A stretch of DNA of 64,000 bases from Armatimonadota bacterium (GCA_018268375.1 JAFDWS010000003.1:142271-206270); one strand, 5' to 3'. Positions 19,074 to 28,594 are shown, numbered from the stretch's first letter. Notes: a model not told the origin generated them from the letters alone. Numbers and translations are program-made.

Positions 19074-19433
19074 TCAATTGGAATGGACTTGCGCCAGAGG
19101 CTCGAACTTTGCGTAAATCTCGGCAGGAGGTTCGTCGAAGTACTTGAGCAGGGCTGGGCAGAGCCATCCCTCGGCCTCGAGAGGTTCTGCCCGGTAGACA
19201 TTTCCGCTCATCTCCGCCCGTAGCCACACAAACCGAACTTGGTGGTCCGGAAAGGGAACTGACGAGAAAATGAGCCGGAACCCTTTCTCCGCATCCGGGA
19301 TCGAGGCAGTCAATTGATCAATGATCGCGTCCGTGCCACCGACAAAGGGCTCCTGCACCAGCCCGACCCGTGGGTCGTCAAAGACCCACATGCCAAGGTA
19401 TCGGTAGGGCGCGATCACGAAAAGCGAGTTCAT
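19074..19433 (-). CDS. Small conserved protein, DUF6717-like
   Basis: Compact protein of 119 residues with no signal peptide or membrane segment. It begins MNSLFVIAPYRYLGMWVFDD, continues with VGLVQEPFVGGTDAIID, and has a C-terminal LEAEGWLCPALLKYFDEPP. I recall this pattern in small conserved proteins (DUF6717) of unknown function, but the family name is from memory. Downstream of tRNA-Ala on the same strand. Confidence 0.7.
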   Translation of the reverse strand: MNSLFVIAPYRYLGMWVFDDPRVGLVQEPFVGGTDAIIDQLTASIPDAEKGFRLIFSSVPFPDHQVRFVWLRAEMSGNVYRAEPLEAEGWLCPALLKYFDEPPAEIYAKFEPLAQVHSN

Positions 19434-19490
19434 TTCTGGGCTCCGAGGGGAACGGTACAGTCCTGAGCAAGTCGGCTTCGGACTGGAGGC

Positions 19491-19566
19491 TGGTGGAGGC
19501 TACCGGATTCGAACCGGTGACCCCCTGCTTGCAAAGCAGGTGCTCTCGCCGCTGAGCTAAGCCCCC
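19491..19566 (-). tRNA. tRNA-Ala (anticodon TGC)
   Basis: Complete cloverleaf on the minus strand. The acceptor is GGGGGCT/AGCCTCC with the G3:U70 pair that identifies tRNA-Ala. The D-arm is TAGCTCAGCGGCGAGAGCA. The anticodon stem-loop CTGCTTTGCAAGCAG reads TGC, and the T-loop is GGTTCGAATCC. CCA is encoded in the gene (19491-19493). Confidence 0.98.
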
Positions 19567-19578
19567 ACGCGAGGGAGG

Positions 19579-19584
19579 ATTGTA
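19579..19584 (-). promoter_or_regulatory. -10 element (TACAAT) for tRNA-Ala
   Basis: TACAAT on the minus strand ending 12 bases upstream of the mature tRNA 5' end. A good -35 is not evident. Confidence 0.5.
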
Positions 19585-19623
19585 CCGGGCGAGCCGAACT
19601 GGTCGAAGATTGGGCCCGGTCGC

Positions 19624-19851
19624 TTAGGGACGGACGACAGCGTCGGCGATCCCGCACCGGAACAGCAAGATGATATCGATCACAGCAGTGACTGCAATAC
19701 CCACAAAGATCGGCAACCAATTCAGAAACCCGCTTGCCAGCGAGAGCGCTGCGATGACGAAGTAGATCAGCGCTCCGATCCAGCCGATGTCTTCTTCCTT
19801 GAGGCCCCAGACGAGGAGCAGGACACAGAGCCCGCCAACGAGGAACAGCAT
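19624..19851 (-). CDS. Small membrane protein
   Basis: Protein of 75 residues, almost entirely hydrophobic. Predicted membrane segments lie at about 1-16, 25-45 and 47-65, separated by a short acidic turn (LKEEDIG). The ATG start and the lack of a better frame support it as a gene. Function unknown; not recognised. Confidence 0.55.
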   Translation of the reverse strand: MLFLVGGLCVLLLVWGLKEEDIGWIGALIYFVIAALSLASGFLNWLPIFVGIAVTAVIDIILLFRCGIADAVVRP

Positions 19852-19896
19852 GTGTCAGATGGGACGCGAAGAGCGTTGATTCGGTTGCGCAACGAC

Positions 19897-20334
19897 TTAT
19901 CGCGGCAGGGCCGGATACATTTCGCGGCTGATCGAGCGTACGTCGACCTTCCACTTTCCATCGACCTGAACCATGTCGAGCGAGAAGTTCTCCTCGTAGG
20001 CCATCCCGCGTTCGACGTTCCGCATCACCATCATCGAGACCGTGGCACGGTCGGGCGTCGGCCGTACATTCCCCTTGATCTGATAAACGAAGCGGTAGTA
20101 CTTGGAGATGTCGAGCGTCTTGGTCCACTCCTTTCGGATCTCGTCCTTGCTCAGGGGTGGGTTAAAGTAGCTGAGGTCGACCAGGGTGTCGACGTCGGCT
20201 CGGGCCAGCGCCCTCATGAACCGGTTGCCCACGTTCGAAGGCGATTCTCCGGCAAGGGCAACGATTCCAATGATCGCCAAAACCAGGCAGATGAGGGAGA
20301 TGAGGATCCAGTTGCCACGGCCCGCTCGGCGCAT
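19897..20334 (-). CDS. Membrane-anchored NTF2-like hypothetical protein
   Basis: Protein of 145 residues with one transmembrane helix near residues 9-28. An extracytoplasmic domain follows with the pattern of a DUF4878/NTF2-like fold: a helix RFMRALARADVDTLVDLS, then strands ending WKVDVRSIS. Similar in size, layout and fold pattern to its neighbour at 20346-20768, so the two may be an old tandem duplication. TAAAAT lies 8 bases before the ATG. Function unknown. Confidence 0.7.
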   Translation of the reverse strand: MRRAGRGNWILISLICLVLAIIGIVALAGESPSNVGNRFMRALARADVDTLVDLSYFNPPLSKDEIRKEWTKTLDISKYYRFVYQIKGNVRPTPDRATVSMMVMRNVERGMAYEENFSLDMVQVDGKWKVDVRSISREMYPALPR

Positions 20335-20345
20335 CGAACGTGATT

Positions 20346-20768
20346 TTAGCCTGATTCAGGCGAGGACTGCCGGAAGGACTCTCTTACAGTGGCGGCGGGG
20401 TCGACCTGCCACATTCCTTCCCGCTTCACGAGCATATAGGGAATGACCGCAGTGCCGTAGGGCCCGCGAAAGTAAACGATCACCCTCGCTGTGTTGCCAT
20501 GCTTCTCTGTCGTCGTGATCTGAGCAGTCGCGGGAGGAGCCATGAACGCGTAGACCATGTTCGCGAGTTGGGCGGTCGCCTGGCTCCGGATGTCCTCGGC
20601 GGTCACGGACTGGAGCAGCTTGGGGTTGCGCCGCATGAGCGCCTCTTGAAAGCGGGTGACCGCGCTCGCCGGGCCCGCGAACTGCTCAGCAAGGAACACC
20701 GTGAGCGTGAGCACGGCAAGCACCCCGGCCGAGACGTACGAGGCGGACTGCTTGTTCAGACTCGCCAT
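20346..20768 (-). CDS. Membrane-anchored NTF2-like hypothetical protein
   Basis: Protein of 140 residues with a transmembrane helix at about 11-28 and an extracytoplasmic DUF4878/NTF2-like domain. The pattern is a helix AVTRFQEALMRRNPKLLQSV, then strands, then MWQVDPAATVRES. It shares its architecture with the downstream gene at 19897-20334 and has an 11-base gap to it. A TAGAAT hexamer ends 6 bases before the ATG, consistent with a leaderless message. Function unknown. Confidence 0.7.
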   Translation of the reverse strand: MASLNKQSASYVSAGVLAVLTLTVFLAEQFAGPASAVTRFQEALMRRNPKLLQSVTAEDIRSQATAQLANMVYAFMAPPATAQITTTEKHGNTARVIVYFRGPYGTAVIPYMLVKREGMWQVDPAATVRESFRQSSPESG

Positions 20769-20774
20769 ACCGGG

Positions 20775-20780
20775 ATTCTA
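20775..20780 (-). promoter_or_regulatory. -10 element (TAGAAT) for the NTF2-like gene
   Basis: TAGAAT ends exactly 6 bases before the ATG at 20768. This is the spacing expected if transcription starts on the first base of the codon. Confidence 0.5.
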
Positions 20781-20857
20781 CCGGTGTCAATGAACCACAA
20801 GCCCTTCCCTGCGTCTCTTCCGTCATACAATGGTGTGAGGCACCGGCAGGAGCACAG

Positions 20858-22084
20858 ATGAGCAACGATTTCAGCCGAAGGGACTTTCTAGGACGCGGGA
20901 GCATGTTGGCGGTCGGCCTGGTCGCTCCGCCTTGGCTCGCAGCGATCGCCAAGGCCGATGTGATCAGGCAGTCCAAGGGCGGGAAGGTCGATCCGGACAA
21001 CGTGCTCGTGGTGTGCCAACTCTCAGGCGGCAACGACGGCCTCAACACCGTCGTCCCTTGGGCAGACGCTACCTATCGGACCTTGCGTCCGACCTTGGCG
21101 ATCCCAGAAGACCAGGTCCTCAAGCTCGATGACCAGATGGGGTTCCACCCTTCCATGACCGCCGTCGCCGAGTTGTTCAAGCAGGGCAAAGTGGCTGTGA
21201 TCCAAGGCGTGGGGTACCCCAATCCCAACCGGTCGCACTTCAAGAGCATGGACATCTGGCAATCGGCCGACCCCGTGGGGAACAGGCTCAAGTACGGGTG
21301 GATCGGACGCGCATTCGATATTCGTTCGGAGAAGAACGCGTTGTCACCGGTGGCCGGTATTGGGCTGTCCGTCGAAAAACCGATGGCCCTCCAAGCCGAT
21401 CATGCCAGCATTCCATGCTTCGCCAGCCTGGCCGATATCCAGGCAATGGTAGGCGATCCCGATACGGAGCGGATGTTGCGGCAGATCCAAGGCTCGGACG
21501 CGACCGGCTCGACCAAAGTGATCCAGCAAGCGAACAAAAGCGCGCTCGACGCCATGACGGAATTGAAATCGAAGCTGGCGGGCTTTGCGCCCAAGCAGAC
21601 CTATGGTCCAGACGCCTTTGGGCAAGGCTTCAAGCAGATCGCCCAGATCGTAGCCTCGTCTCCCGCTACTCGGGTCGTTTATTTCAGTGCCGGGGGCTTC
21701 GACACCCATAGCCGGCAGGCTGACTCTCATGCGCGCTTGCTCAAGAACTTCAGCGAAGCGGTCGGCGCCTTCCAGGCCGAGATTGAAGCCCTTGGCAAGG
21801 CCAAGAAGGTCATTGTCCTCGTTTTCAGCGAGTTTGGCCGGCGCTCTTATGAAAACGGCTCCGCAGGCACGGACCACGGCAAGGCTGCTCCTATGCTCTT
21901 GATCGGCCAAAGCGTCAAGGGCGGCTTCCATGGCCCGAAGCCAGACCTGCAACGGCTTGATGATGGGGACGTCACCTTTACCACGGACTTCAGGCAGGTC
22001 TACGCGACAGCGCTGGATGACTGGATGGGTGTCGATAGCGGCGTCGTCTTGGGCGAGAGCTTTACACGACTCTCCGTGCTCTAG
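20858..22084 (+). CDS. DUF1501 domain protein, Tat-exported
   Basis: Protein of 408 residues with a Tat signal (SRRDFLGRGSMLAVGLVAPP). The DUF1501 domain is of the alkaline-phosphatase/sulfatase-like superfamily. It shows LVVCQLSGGNDGLNTVVPW near the N-terminus, then a FDTHSRQ motif and EFGRRSYENGSAGTDHGKA near the C-terminus. The Asp/His residues in those motifs would bind metal. The family is abundant in planctomycetes, acidobacteria and similar phyla, often beside DUF1800 or DUF1553 partners. No partner is adjacent here. SD-like CAGGAG precedes the ATG. Its stop overlaps the convergent lipB stop by 4 bases. Confidence 0.88.
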   Translation: MSNDFSRRDFLGRGSMLAVGLVAPPWLAAIAKADVIRQSKGGKVDPDNVLVVCQLSGGNDGLNTVVPWADATYRTLRPTLAIPEDQVLKLDDQMGFHPSMTAVAELFKQGKVAVIQGVGYPNPNRSHFKSMDIWQSADPVGNRLKYGWIGRAFDIRSEKNALSPVAGIGLSVEKPMALQADHASIPCFASLADIQAMVGDPDTERMLRQIQGSDATGSTKVIQQANKSALDAMTELKSKLAGFAPKQTYGPDAFGQGFKQIAQIVASSPATRVVYFSAGGFDTHSRQADSHARLLKNFSEAVGAFQAEIEALGKAKKVIVLVFSEFGRRSYENGSAGTDHGKAAPMLLIGQSVKGGFHGPKPDLQRLDDGDVTFTTDFRQVYATALDDWMGVDSGVVLGESFTRLSVL

Positions 22085-22710
22085 CCAAACACCTGGCAGA
22101 ACGCCGCCGACAACGGCGCCTTCGCATCTTCGACAGAGACTGGTGCGCTCGTCTCTTGGCTCAGGCTCGTCACGCCATAGCCCACGATTCCGCACGGAAC
22201 GATCAGATCGAAGGCTGAGACGTCTGGGGCGCAGTTCAGGGCTATTCCGTGCAAGCTGACCCACCGTTTGACTTTGACGCCGATGGCCGCTACCTTCTTG
22301 GGAGGCGCTTGCCCGAGCCAGACGCCTGTGTGGGGCGGGAACCGCCATCCCTCGAGCCCGAAATGGCGGATTCCGACGATGACGGCTTCCTCCAAGTCTC
22401 GCATCCACTTATGGAGGTCCTGTCCGTGCCGCTTCAGGTCGAAGATCGGATAGAGGACGAGTTGCCCCGGCCCGTGGTAGGTGACGTCGCCCCCGCGGTC
22501 CGTCCGAACCACCTCGATTCCTCGCTCTGCGTATTCCGGGGTCGAGAAGAGCAGGTTCTCCTCGTGAAAGCTCGCGCCCAAAGTCAGAACGGGATCGTGC
22601 TCGACCAAGACGAGGGTGTCTTCCGCTCCCTCCATGACGTCGGCGGCGATCCGCTTCTGCTCTTCCCAGGCGGGCAAGTAGCCCGCACGTCCGAGGTCGA
22701 CGATCCTCAT
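22081..22710 (-). CDS. lipB: Lipoyl(octanoyl) transferase LipB
   Basis: Protein of 209 residues. It transfers octanoate from octanoyl-ACP to lipoyl domains in the first step of lipoate synthesis. The family signature RGGDVTYHGPGQLVLYP is at 72-88. The catalytic Lys139 lies in KKVAAIGVK, and the catalytic Cys173 in VPCGIVGYG. Full length for the family. Its start overlaps the stop of the upstream cyclase gene (ATGA). That coupling is unexpected, since lipB usually sits with lipA or stands alone. Confidence 0.95.
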   Translation of the reverse strand: MRIVDLGRAGYLPAWEEQKRIAADVMEGAEDTLVLVEHDPVLTLGASFHEENLLFSTPEYAERGIEVVRTDRGGDVTYHGPGQLVLYPIFDLKRHGQDLHKWMRDLEEAVIVGIRHFGLEGWRFPPHTGVWLGQAPPKKVAAIGVKVKRWVSLHGIALNCAPDVSAFDLIVPCGIVGYGVTSLSQETSAPVSVEDAKAPLSAAFCQVFG

Positions 22711-24449
22711 GCGCTCAGCGTGGGGTTGGCAACCACAAAAACCTTGTGGCCCTGCACAGGGTCTTTGAGCTCAGTGAACTCCTCTTCGGGGAGTTGCACG
22801 GTAGCTTCGGCTGTCACGAGAATGCCGCCCACAGGCGCGCGGGTTTGGACGTGGGCCGCGATGTCGATGACCTGGGTGAACTGAACGTCGTTAACCTCGC
22901 CCTGGACCTCGTCGCAATGAATGCCGACCCGTACACGGAAGGGCGAATCCAACCTGTTGACCCTCGAATTGAACCAAGCGATCCTGGTCTGGGCATCGCG
23001 CGCGGCGTTGAGCGCATCTTCGCTGTCACAAAATGTGGCGATCGCCCCATCCCCGGCGGTGGAGACGATGTGTCCACCTGATTGCTCGCAGACTTCGGTC
23101 AGGAATTTCTGGAACTCGCGAAAACTCCATTCGACCTTGAGCCTGTCCTGCCCTTCCTTCATCAGAGTGCTCTGGGCGACGTCGATGCTCACGACGCAAC
23201 TCGCTCCGCTCGGGGCGTTAAGGCGACGCTCCAGGACGATCCTTTCGGCAAGGAGCGCGGCAGGATCGTTCTCGTCGAGTCTGCGTTCCCGCTTCGTGGC
23301 GTCTTCGATCCTCGCCCCGATGCCGGAGAGGAGCCCTGAGACCAAAAGGAGGAGTACAACCGGGGCCAGGTAAGGCAGTTGCAGCTGTTGCATGGCCAGG
23401 TCAGGGCCGAACATGCCGAGCCTGATGAAGTTGGTCGCCTCGAAACCGACGAACGCCAGTCCTTGGCTGAACAGAGCCTTGCGCACGCCGCCAGCCAAGA
23501 AACCGATGCCTAGGAAGCCTATGGCGGTGACGATCACGCTCATGATTCGCAATGTCATGAGAACCGGATCCTGGTTGAGGTCAAAGTTCCGGAACACGTG
23601 GGCATACCCGCCCAGAACCAAGACGCGGAGGGCACCTAAGGCGAGGCCTCCAAGGAGGGCAGCCAAGGGCCAGCGGGGATCTTCCTGCGAACGGTCGATC
23701 CACGTTTTGAGTTGGCGCTGCGGCTTGAAGTCATCACGGCGCTCAAGTAGGTCTCTCACCACGAGGAGCCGTTCAAGCGCTTCCTGGCGGGTCATCCCGA
23801 CCCTTGTCCGCGCCCTGCGCCCCATGGCGACGTATCCGCCCACGAGGGCGGCCGCGCTGCCCAATCCGGCATAGAAGAAGCCAACGGTCAGCCCGAGGCT
23901 GACCAAGCGCCCTAAGCCCAAGTGGAGGGTCTCCAGCATGTACTTCGAACTGCCCAGGACGAACATTCCGGCCAAGATTGCCCCGGCGTACAAGGGGTAG
24001 CGCATCCTGCCGTGCCTGGCGAAGCAAGCCATTTGAAGGGCAACGATCAGCCACAGGACGTTGTTGACTGCGTTCGAAACGGACACCGGTGCTAATCCTA
24101 GGGCAGGAATCTGAAGGAAGTAGGCGACGGCCACGCCCAGAAAGGCCGAAGCCAAAACAAAGACCATGGCGTTCCCTGAGGCAACAAGCCAGATGTCCTT
24201 GAGCTTTGCCAAGAACTGGTCAAAGGCACAGCTGATGGCTTTGAGAAAGGATTCGTAGCCCGTCCGTTGGGCAGACGGGGCGCCGAGCCCGTTCAACACG
24301 TGCCGTACAAGCTCGTGATCGAGTCCAAACTTGTCCGCCAAGAACGGGGCGTCATCGTCACGAAAGTTCCGCTCGCGCCGGAGGAAGTCGACGAACGCGT
24401 CCACGTCCCGCAGTCTGCGGGCTTGCTCTTGTTCTTGGGTCAAAGCCAA
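22707..24449 (-). CDS. Membrane protein with class III nucleotide cyclase domain (active site substituted)
   Basis: Protein of 580 residues. A soluble N-terminal region (about 1-75) precedes roughly eight hydrophobic segments between 80 and 370. The C-terminal adenylate/guanylate cyclase domain covers about 415-580. The two metal-binding aspartates are present: D423 in VVSIDVAQST and D467 in STAGDGAIATF. The Asn and Arg that stabilise the transition state in N-L-A-A-R-type motifs are replaced by D529 and H533 in VIDIAAH. Activity is therefore uncertain. The start is TTG at 24449; an in-frame TAG lies three codons upstream. TATAAG at 24467-24472 could be its -10 box. Confidence 0.85.
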   Translation of the reverse strand: MALTQEQEQARRLRDVDAFVDFLRRERNFRDDDAPFLADKFGLDHELVRHVLNGLGAPSAQRTGYESFLKAISCAFDQFLAKLKDIWLVASGNAMVFVLASAFLGVAVAYFLQIPALGLAPVSVSNAVNNVLWLIVALQMACFARHGRMRYPLYAGAILAGMFVLGSSKYMLETLHLGLGRLVSLGLTVGFFYAGLGSAAALVGGYVAMGRRARTRVGMTRQEALERLLVVRDLLERRDDFKPQRQLKTWIDRSQEDPRWPLAALLGGLALGALRVLVLGGYAHVFRNFDLNQDPVLMTLRIMSVIVTAIGFLGIGFLAGGVRKALFSQGLAFVGFEATNFIRLGMFGPDLAMQQLQLPYLAPVVLLLLVSGLLSGIGARIEDATKRERRLDENDPAALLAERIVLERRLNAPSGASCVVSIDVAQSTLMKEGQDRLKVEWSFREFQKFLTEVCEQSGGHIVSTAGDGAIATFCDSEDALNAARDAQTRIAWFNSRVNRLDSPFRVRVGIHCDEVQGEVNDVQFTQVIDIAAHVQTRAPVGGILVTAEATVQLPEEEFTELKDPVQGHKVFVVANPTLSA

Positions 24450-24510
24450 AGCGGCACCCTAACGGGCTTATACGTTCACAGTGTGCGAGAGGTGCCGCCG
24501 GGTCCGGGGC

Positions 24511-24768
24511 CTACTCGCCGGACTCTGCCGATTCAGGGGCTTCGGGCGCGTCCGTCTTCTTTGGCTTATCGGCCTTCTTGGGCTTTTCGGCCGTTGTTTC
24601 CTTCGCTGCCGCCTTCTTTGGGGCCTTGGCTTCGGCTGCCTTCACTGGTTTGGAAGCCGACGTCTTGGCCTTGCCGCCCTTGGACGACTTTGCTTCCAGG
24701 ATCAACTCTTTGATCCGCTTTTCCTTCCGTCTTCGGCGGGTTCTCAGTTCCTTGTTTCGGACTCGCAT
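24511..24768 (-). CDS. Lys/Ala-rich small basic protein
   Basis: Protein of 84-85 residues. The strongly basic N-terminus MRVRNKELRTRRRRKEKRIK is followed by a Lys/Ala/Pro-rich tail and a short acidic end (ESAESGE). The tail resembles histone H1-like or ribosome-associated basic tails, so nucleic-acid binding is plausible. The ATG at 24768 has GAGG six bases upstream. The first ~200 bases overlap, in another frame on the same strand, the 3' end of the polysaccharide deacetylase gene. One of the two reading frames may not be used there. I favour this ORF because of its start signals and coherent composition. Confidence 0.55.
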   Translation of the reverse strand: MRVRNKELRTRRRRKEKRIKELILEAKSSKGGKAKTSASKPVKAAEAKAPKKAAAKETTAEKPKKADKPKKTDAPEAPESAESGE

Positions 24769-25753
24769 ACTGTGCCTCGTTGAGCTTCGGGCGAGGATAC
24801 CTTGTCGGTTCGACCAAGACATGGACGCCTGCCCCACTGCGCTGAACGATCCTGGGCCCGCCCGTCCTAACGGCGTTGGGATCGGCTGCGAGCTCGGACA
24901 CGGTGACGAACTCGTACCCTTGAGACTTTAGGAACAGAATGATCTTCGGGAGGGCCTCGAGGGTGTTCGGCATCGGGTCGTGCATGATCACGATGCCACC
25001 TGGGCTCACGTACCGCAACACCTTTTGAGTGATAGCTTCCGGGCTGGGATTGCCCAGCACGGTGGTGAAGTCGCCAGCATCGCTCGTCCAAAGCACCATC
25101 GTCAAGTGCTGTTCCTTCACGACCCTCGCCACGCGGTCGTCATATTCACCGCCCGGTGGTCGGAAGAAGGTCGGGCGCACGCCGGTGGCCTTCTCGATCG
25201 CGTCGGCACCACGCACGATCTCGCTCACGATCTCCGAGTCGGTCAGGGCAGGAAGCCGCTCATGGGTGTACGTGTGGTTAGCAAGTTCGATCCCCTGGTC
25301 CGCCGCCGCTTTTGCCAAGTCAGGTTCGGCGTCCACGTTCCGGCCGATCATGAAAAAGGTCGCCTTCACCCCGTACGTCCGCAACACCTCGAGCAACTGG
25401 GAGGTGAACATCTTGTGGGGGCCATCGTCGAACGTGAGGGCAATCTTCTTGACCGCAGGGTTGCCTCTCACCAGCTTCCATGGCGGCTCCTTGGCGCTTG
25501 CCGCCGCTTTGGTCAACGGCGATTCGGGTTTCACGGCGTCGGGGGCGCTTGGCTCGACCGACACCATCGGCTCGACCTCGTCAAGGGCCTTGTCGACAAC
25601 GTATTGTTCGACCGCTCTCTCGTTTGGCCCTGCGGGGGAGGGCCCGAGGGGCGGCCGGTAGACGATTGAGCCTTCAGCAAGCGGCAGACACCCGATGGCC
25701 GAGACCATCAGGGCAAGCACGGCCCCGTAAAACACCCTCCTGTCCAAAATCAA
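24566..25753 (-). CDS. Polysaccharide deacetylase (NodB domain), lipoprotein
   Basis: Protein of 395 residues. Signal peptide with a Cys22 lipobox-like LMVSAIGC. The NodB/carbohydrate esterase 4 domain spans about 100-290. It has IALTFDDGPHKMFTS (catalytic and metal Asp), ELANHTYTHERLPAL (metal-binding HxxxH) and FFRPPGGEYDDRV. Such enzymes remove N-acetyl groups from peptidoglycan or other N-acetylglucosamine polymers at the cell surface. The start is TTG at 25753, with TAGGA overlapping the acnA stop. The last ~75 residues are low-complexity and overlap a Lys-rich ORF in another frame, so the true C-terminus may differ. Confidence 0.88.
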   Translation of the reverse strand: MILDRRVFYGAVLALMVSAIGCLPLAEGSIVYRPPLGPSPAGPNERAVEQYVVDKALDEVEPMVSVEPSAPDAVKPESPLTKAAASAKEPPWKLVRGNPAVKKIALTFDDGPHKMFTSQLLEVLRTYGVKATFFMIGRNVDAEPDLAKAAADQGIELANHTYTHERLPALTDSEIVSEIVRGADAIEKATGVRPTFFRPPGGEYDDRVARVVKEQHLTMVLWTSDAGDFTTVLGNPSPEAITQKVLRYVSPGGIVIMHDPMPNTLEALPKIILFLKSQGYEFVTVSELAADPNAVRTGGPRIVQRSGAGVHVLVEPTRYPRPKLNEAQYASPKQGTENPPKTEGKADQRVDPGSKVVQGRQGQDVGFQTSEGSRSQGPKEGGSEGNNGRKAQEGR

Positions 25754-25757
25754 TTTC

Positions 25758-28448
25758 CTACGACTTGATCAACTGCCTCAATACGTACTGCAACACTCCA
25801 CCGTGGCGGTAATAATCCGCCTCTGTCGGCGTGTCCAACCGGACGAGCACGTCAAAAGTTTTCGTGTTTCCGTTGGAGTCCGTCGCCGTCATTACCAGCG
25901 TCTTGCCGCCCGCAAACGAGCTTTGGAACGCCTGGCTCAAGCCCACAAGAGAGTACGTCTCCGCTCCTGTCAGGCCCAGACTGGCGGCATTATCACCCGA
26001 TTTGAACTGTAAAGGCAACACACCCATGCCGATCAGGTTCGAACGGTGGATCCGCTCGAAGCTCTCAGCTAAAACAACCTTGGCTCCTAACAACATGGTT
26101 CCCTTGGCCGCCCAATCGCGGCTGGAACCAGTGCCGTACTCCTTGCCCGCTATGACGATCAAGCTCTCGCCAGCGGCCTCGTAGCGGGTGGAAGCGTCGA
26201 AGATCGTCGTGACTTCGCCGCCCGCAGGATAAGTCGTGAACCCACCCTCGGTGCCCGGCGCCAGCTGGTTCCGGAGTCGAACGTTGGCGAAGGTTCCTCG
26301 AATCATGACCTCATGGTTGCCCCTTCGGCTGCCGTAACTGTTGAACAGGGCAGGAGCGACCCCCTTTGCGGTCAGGTATTCGCCTGCTGGCGAGTTGAGC
26401 TTGATCGAACCGGCCGGCGAGATGTGATCCGTGGTCACGCTGTCACCCAGCAGAGCGAGGACTTTCAGTCCACACAGGTCGTTGACGGCAGTTGGAGCCT
26501 CCTTTGGCATCCCCTCAAAGTACGGGGCGCGGCGAACGTAGGTGCTCGACTCTGACCACTCGTAGCGCTGGCCCCCGGTCACCTCGATCTCCTTCCATTG
26601 GTCGTCACCATCGAAGACCCCCGCATAGGAGCGTGTGAACATCTCCCTCGTGATGTGGCCGTGAACCATGTCCGAGATCTCCTGTTGGGTTGGCCAGACA
26701 TCGCGCAAATAGACCGTGCTGCCGTCCTTCGCCGTCCCAATCGGATCGTTTAAGAGGTCGACGTCGATGCTGCCCACCAACGAGTAAGCGACGACAAGCG
26801 GTGGCGACATAAGGTAGTTGGCTTTGACTGCCTGCTGGACTCGCCCCTCGAAATTGCGATTGCCGCTGAGCACGCTGACGACTGTCAGGTCTTGGTCCTC
26901 GACCGCCTTCGCGACGTCGGGAGGCAGGGGGCCGGAATTGCCGATGCAAGTTGTGCAGCCATATCCAACCACGTTAAAGCCGATTGCTTCGAGGTCGTCC
27001 AATAACCCTGACTTGCGGAGGTACTCGGTGACGACCCTTGAGCCGGGTGCCAAGCTGGTCTTCACCCAGGGCTTTGGCTTCAAGCCCAGCGCCCTCGCCT
27101 TTTGGGCGACCAGGCCTGCAGCCATCATCACGCTGGGGTTGCTCGTGTTCGTACAGCTCGTGATCGCCGCGATCACTACAGAGCCATGAGTCAACTGATC
27201 AACTGCTGTCCGCTCCATGACGGCTGCTCCACCACCGTCTGTCGCTCCGCCGCCGGATGGCTGCGAAGGTGGAAAGGCGGCAAAGAACGAATCTCGGGCT
27301 TTGCTCAGGGGCGAGCGGTCTTGTGGCCGCTTGGGCCCGGCGACGCTGGGTTCGACCTGCGACAAGTCGAGCTCCAAAGTGCTCGAATACTCAGCGTCGG
27401 GGCCGTGAGGGTCATGGAACATGCCCTGGTGCTTCATGTAAGCCTCAACGAGAGCAACCTGCTCTTCGGAGCGGCCACTTACCCTAAGGTAGCGGAGGGT
27501 CTCTTCGTCGACCGGGAAGATTCCACAAGTCGCACCATACTCGGGCGCCATGTTCGCGATCGTCGCGCGGTCGGCCAAGGGGAGCGTGGAAATCCCGGCG
27601 CCATAAAACTCGACGAACTTGCCGACGACTCCGTGCCTGCGGAGCATTTCCGTCACGGTCAACACGAGGTCCGTTGCCGTGGCCCCCTCTTTCAGCTTGC
27701 CCGTCAACTTGAACCCGACGACTTGCGGGATGAGCATGGAGATCGGCTGACCGAGCATGGCCGCCTCTGCCTCGATGCCCCCGACGCCCCAACCAAGGAC
27801 CCCCAGGCCATTGATCATCGTCGTGTGCGAGTCTGTCCCAACGAGGGTATCGGGATAGCAGAGATTGCCCGCCTCGAAGACCACGCGGCCCAGGTACTCC
27901 AAGTTCACTTGGTGGCAGATACCGGTGTTGGGAGGAACGACCTTAAAGTTGTCGAACGCGTGTTGCCCCCACTTCAAGAACGCGTACCTCTCGGCGTTCC
28001 TGTCGAACTCAAGGTCGAGATTGATCTGGAGCGCGGCGTCGCTCCCGTAGGCGTCGACCTGGACGCTGTGGTCGATGACGAGCTCGACCGGCTGGAGCGG
28101 GTTGACCTTTGCTGGGTCTCCGCCGAGTTCAGCCATGGCGTCTCGCATGCTGGCTAAGTCAACGACGCAAGGAACGCCCGTGAAGTCCTGCATCAGGACG
28201 CGGGCGGGGGTGAAAGCGATCTCCTTGTCCGGCGTTGCCGCGGGCTTCCAGGCCAAAAGGGCATCGATGTCCGCCTTACTGACTTTGACCCCGTCCTCTG
28301 TCCGCAGGAGGTTCTCAAGGAGGATGCGCAAGGAGTAGGGCAAGCGGCTGAGTTTGTGGCCCTGCCCTTCAAGTGCCTGGAAGCTGAAGATGGCTCGATC
28401 GCGACCGGCGAGGGAGACCATTGATCGAGTGCTGAAGCTGTCCGTCAC
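25758..28448 (-). CDS. acnA: Aconitate hydratase AcnA
   Basis: Full-length 896-residue aconitase A/IRP1 family enzyme of the TCA cycle. It isomerises citrate to isocitrate through a [4Fe-4S] cluster. Cluster ligands are visible in SCTNTSNP and [12 protein letters not shown]. The GTDSHTTM motif and the C-terminal swivel domain with [13 protein letters not shown] (substrate-binding SRDWA) are intact. Start GTG at 28448. The deacetylase gene follows after 4 bases and probably shares the transcript. Confidence 0.97.
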   Translation of the reverse strand: MTDSFSTRSMVSLAGRDRAIFSFQALEGQGHKLSRLPYSLRILLENLLRTEDGVKVSKADIDALLAWKPAATPDKEIAFTPARVLMQDFTGVPCVVDLASMRDAMAELGGDPAKVNPLQPVELVIDHSVQVDAYGSDAALQINLDLEFDRNAERYAFLKWGQHAFDNFKVVPPNTGICHQVNLEYLGRVVFEAGNLCYPDTLVGTDSHTTMINGLGVLGWGVGGIEAEAAMLGQPISMLIPQVVGFKLTGKLKEGATATDLVLTVTEMLRRHGVVGKFVEFYGAGISTLPLADRATIANMAPEYGATCGIFPVDEETLRYLRVSGRSEEQVALVEAYMKHQGMFHDPHGPDAEYSSTLELDLSQVEPSVAGPKRPQDRSPLSKARDSFFAAFPPSQPSGGGATDGGGAAVMERTAVDQLTHGSVVIAAITSCTNTSNPSVMMAAGLVAQKARALGLKPKPWVKTSLAPGSRVVTEYLRKSGLLDDLEAIGFNVVGYGCTTCIGNSGPLPPDVAKAVEDQDLTVVSVLSGNRNFEGRVQQAVKANYLMSPPLVVAYSLVGSIDVDLLNDPIGTAKDGSTVYLRDVWPTQQEISDMVHGHITREMFTRSYAGVFDGDDQWKEIEVTGGQRYEWSESSTYVRRAPYFEGMPKEAPTAVNDLCGLKVLALLGDSVTTDHISPAGSIKLNSPAGEYLTAKGVAPALFNSYGSRRGNHEVMIRGTFANVRLRNQLAPGTEGGFTTYPAGGEVTTIFDASTRYEAAGESLIVIAGKEYGTGSSRDWAAKGTMLLGAKVVLAESFERIHRSNLIGMGVLPLQFKSGDNAASLGLTGAETYSLVGLSQAFQSSFAGGKTLVMTATDSNGNTKTFDVLVRLDTPTEADYYRHGGVLQYVLRQLIKS

Positions 28449-28588
28449 GGTCTTAGAGTCCTTAGGTGTATTGTCGGCAGTCTACCTACGGCCTTTATTG
28501 GGTCTCGGGTTGGCGGCGACGGTAGTGGCGGACGGCCAAGAGTCCGATGCAGACTGGCCCGGCGCAACCCGCCCGCAGGGCCCGCGAG

Positions 28589-28594
28589 TATAAT
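28589..28594 (+). promoter_or_regulatory. -10 element (TATAAT) for pspA
   Basis: Consensus TATAAT 38 bases before the pspA ATG. It is followed by a short GC hairpin (CGCCCC GAG GGGCG) in the leader. No good -35 match is present. There is also no sigma-54 GG-N10-GC element, unlike enterobacterial pspA. Confidence 0.5.
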
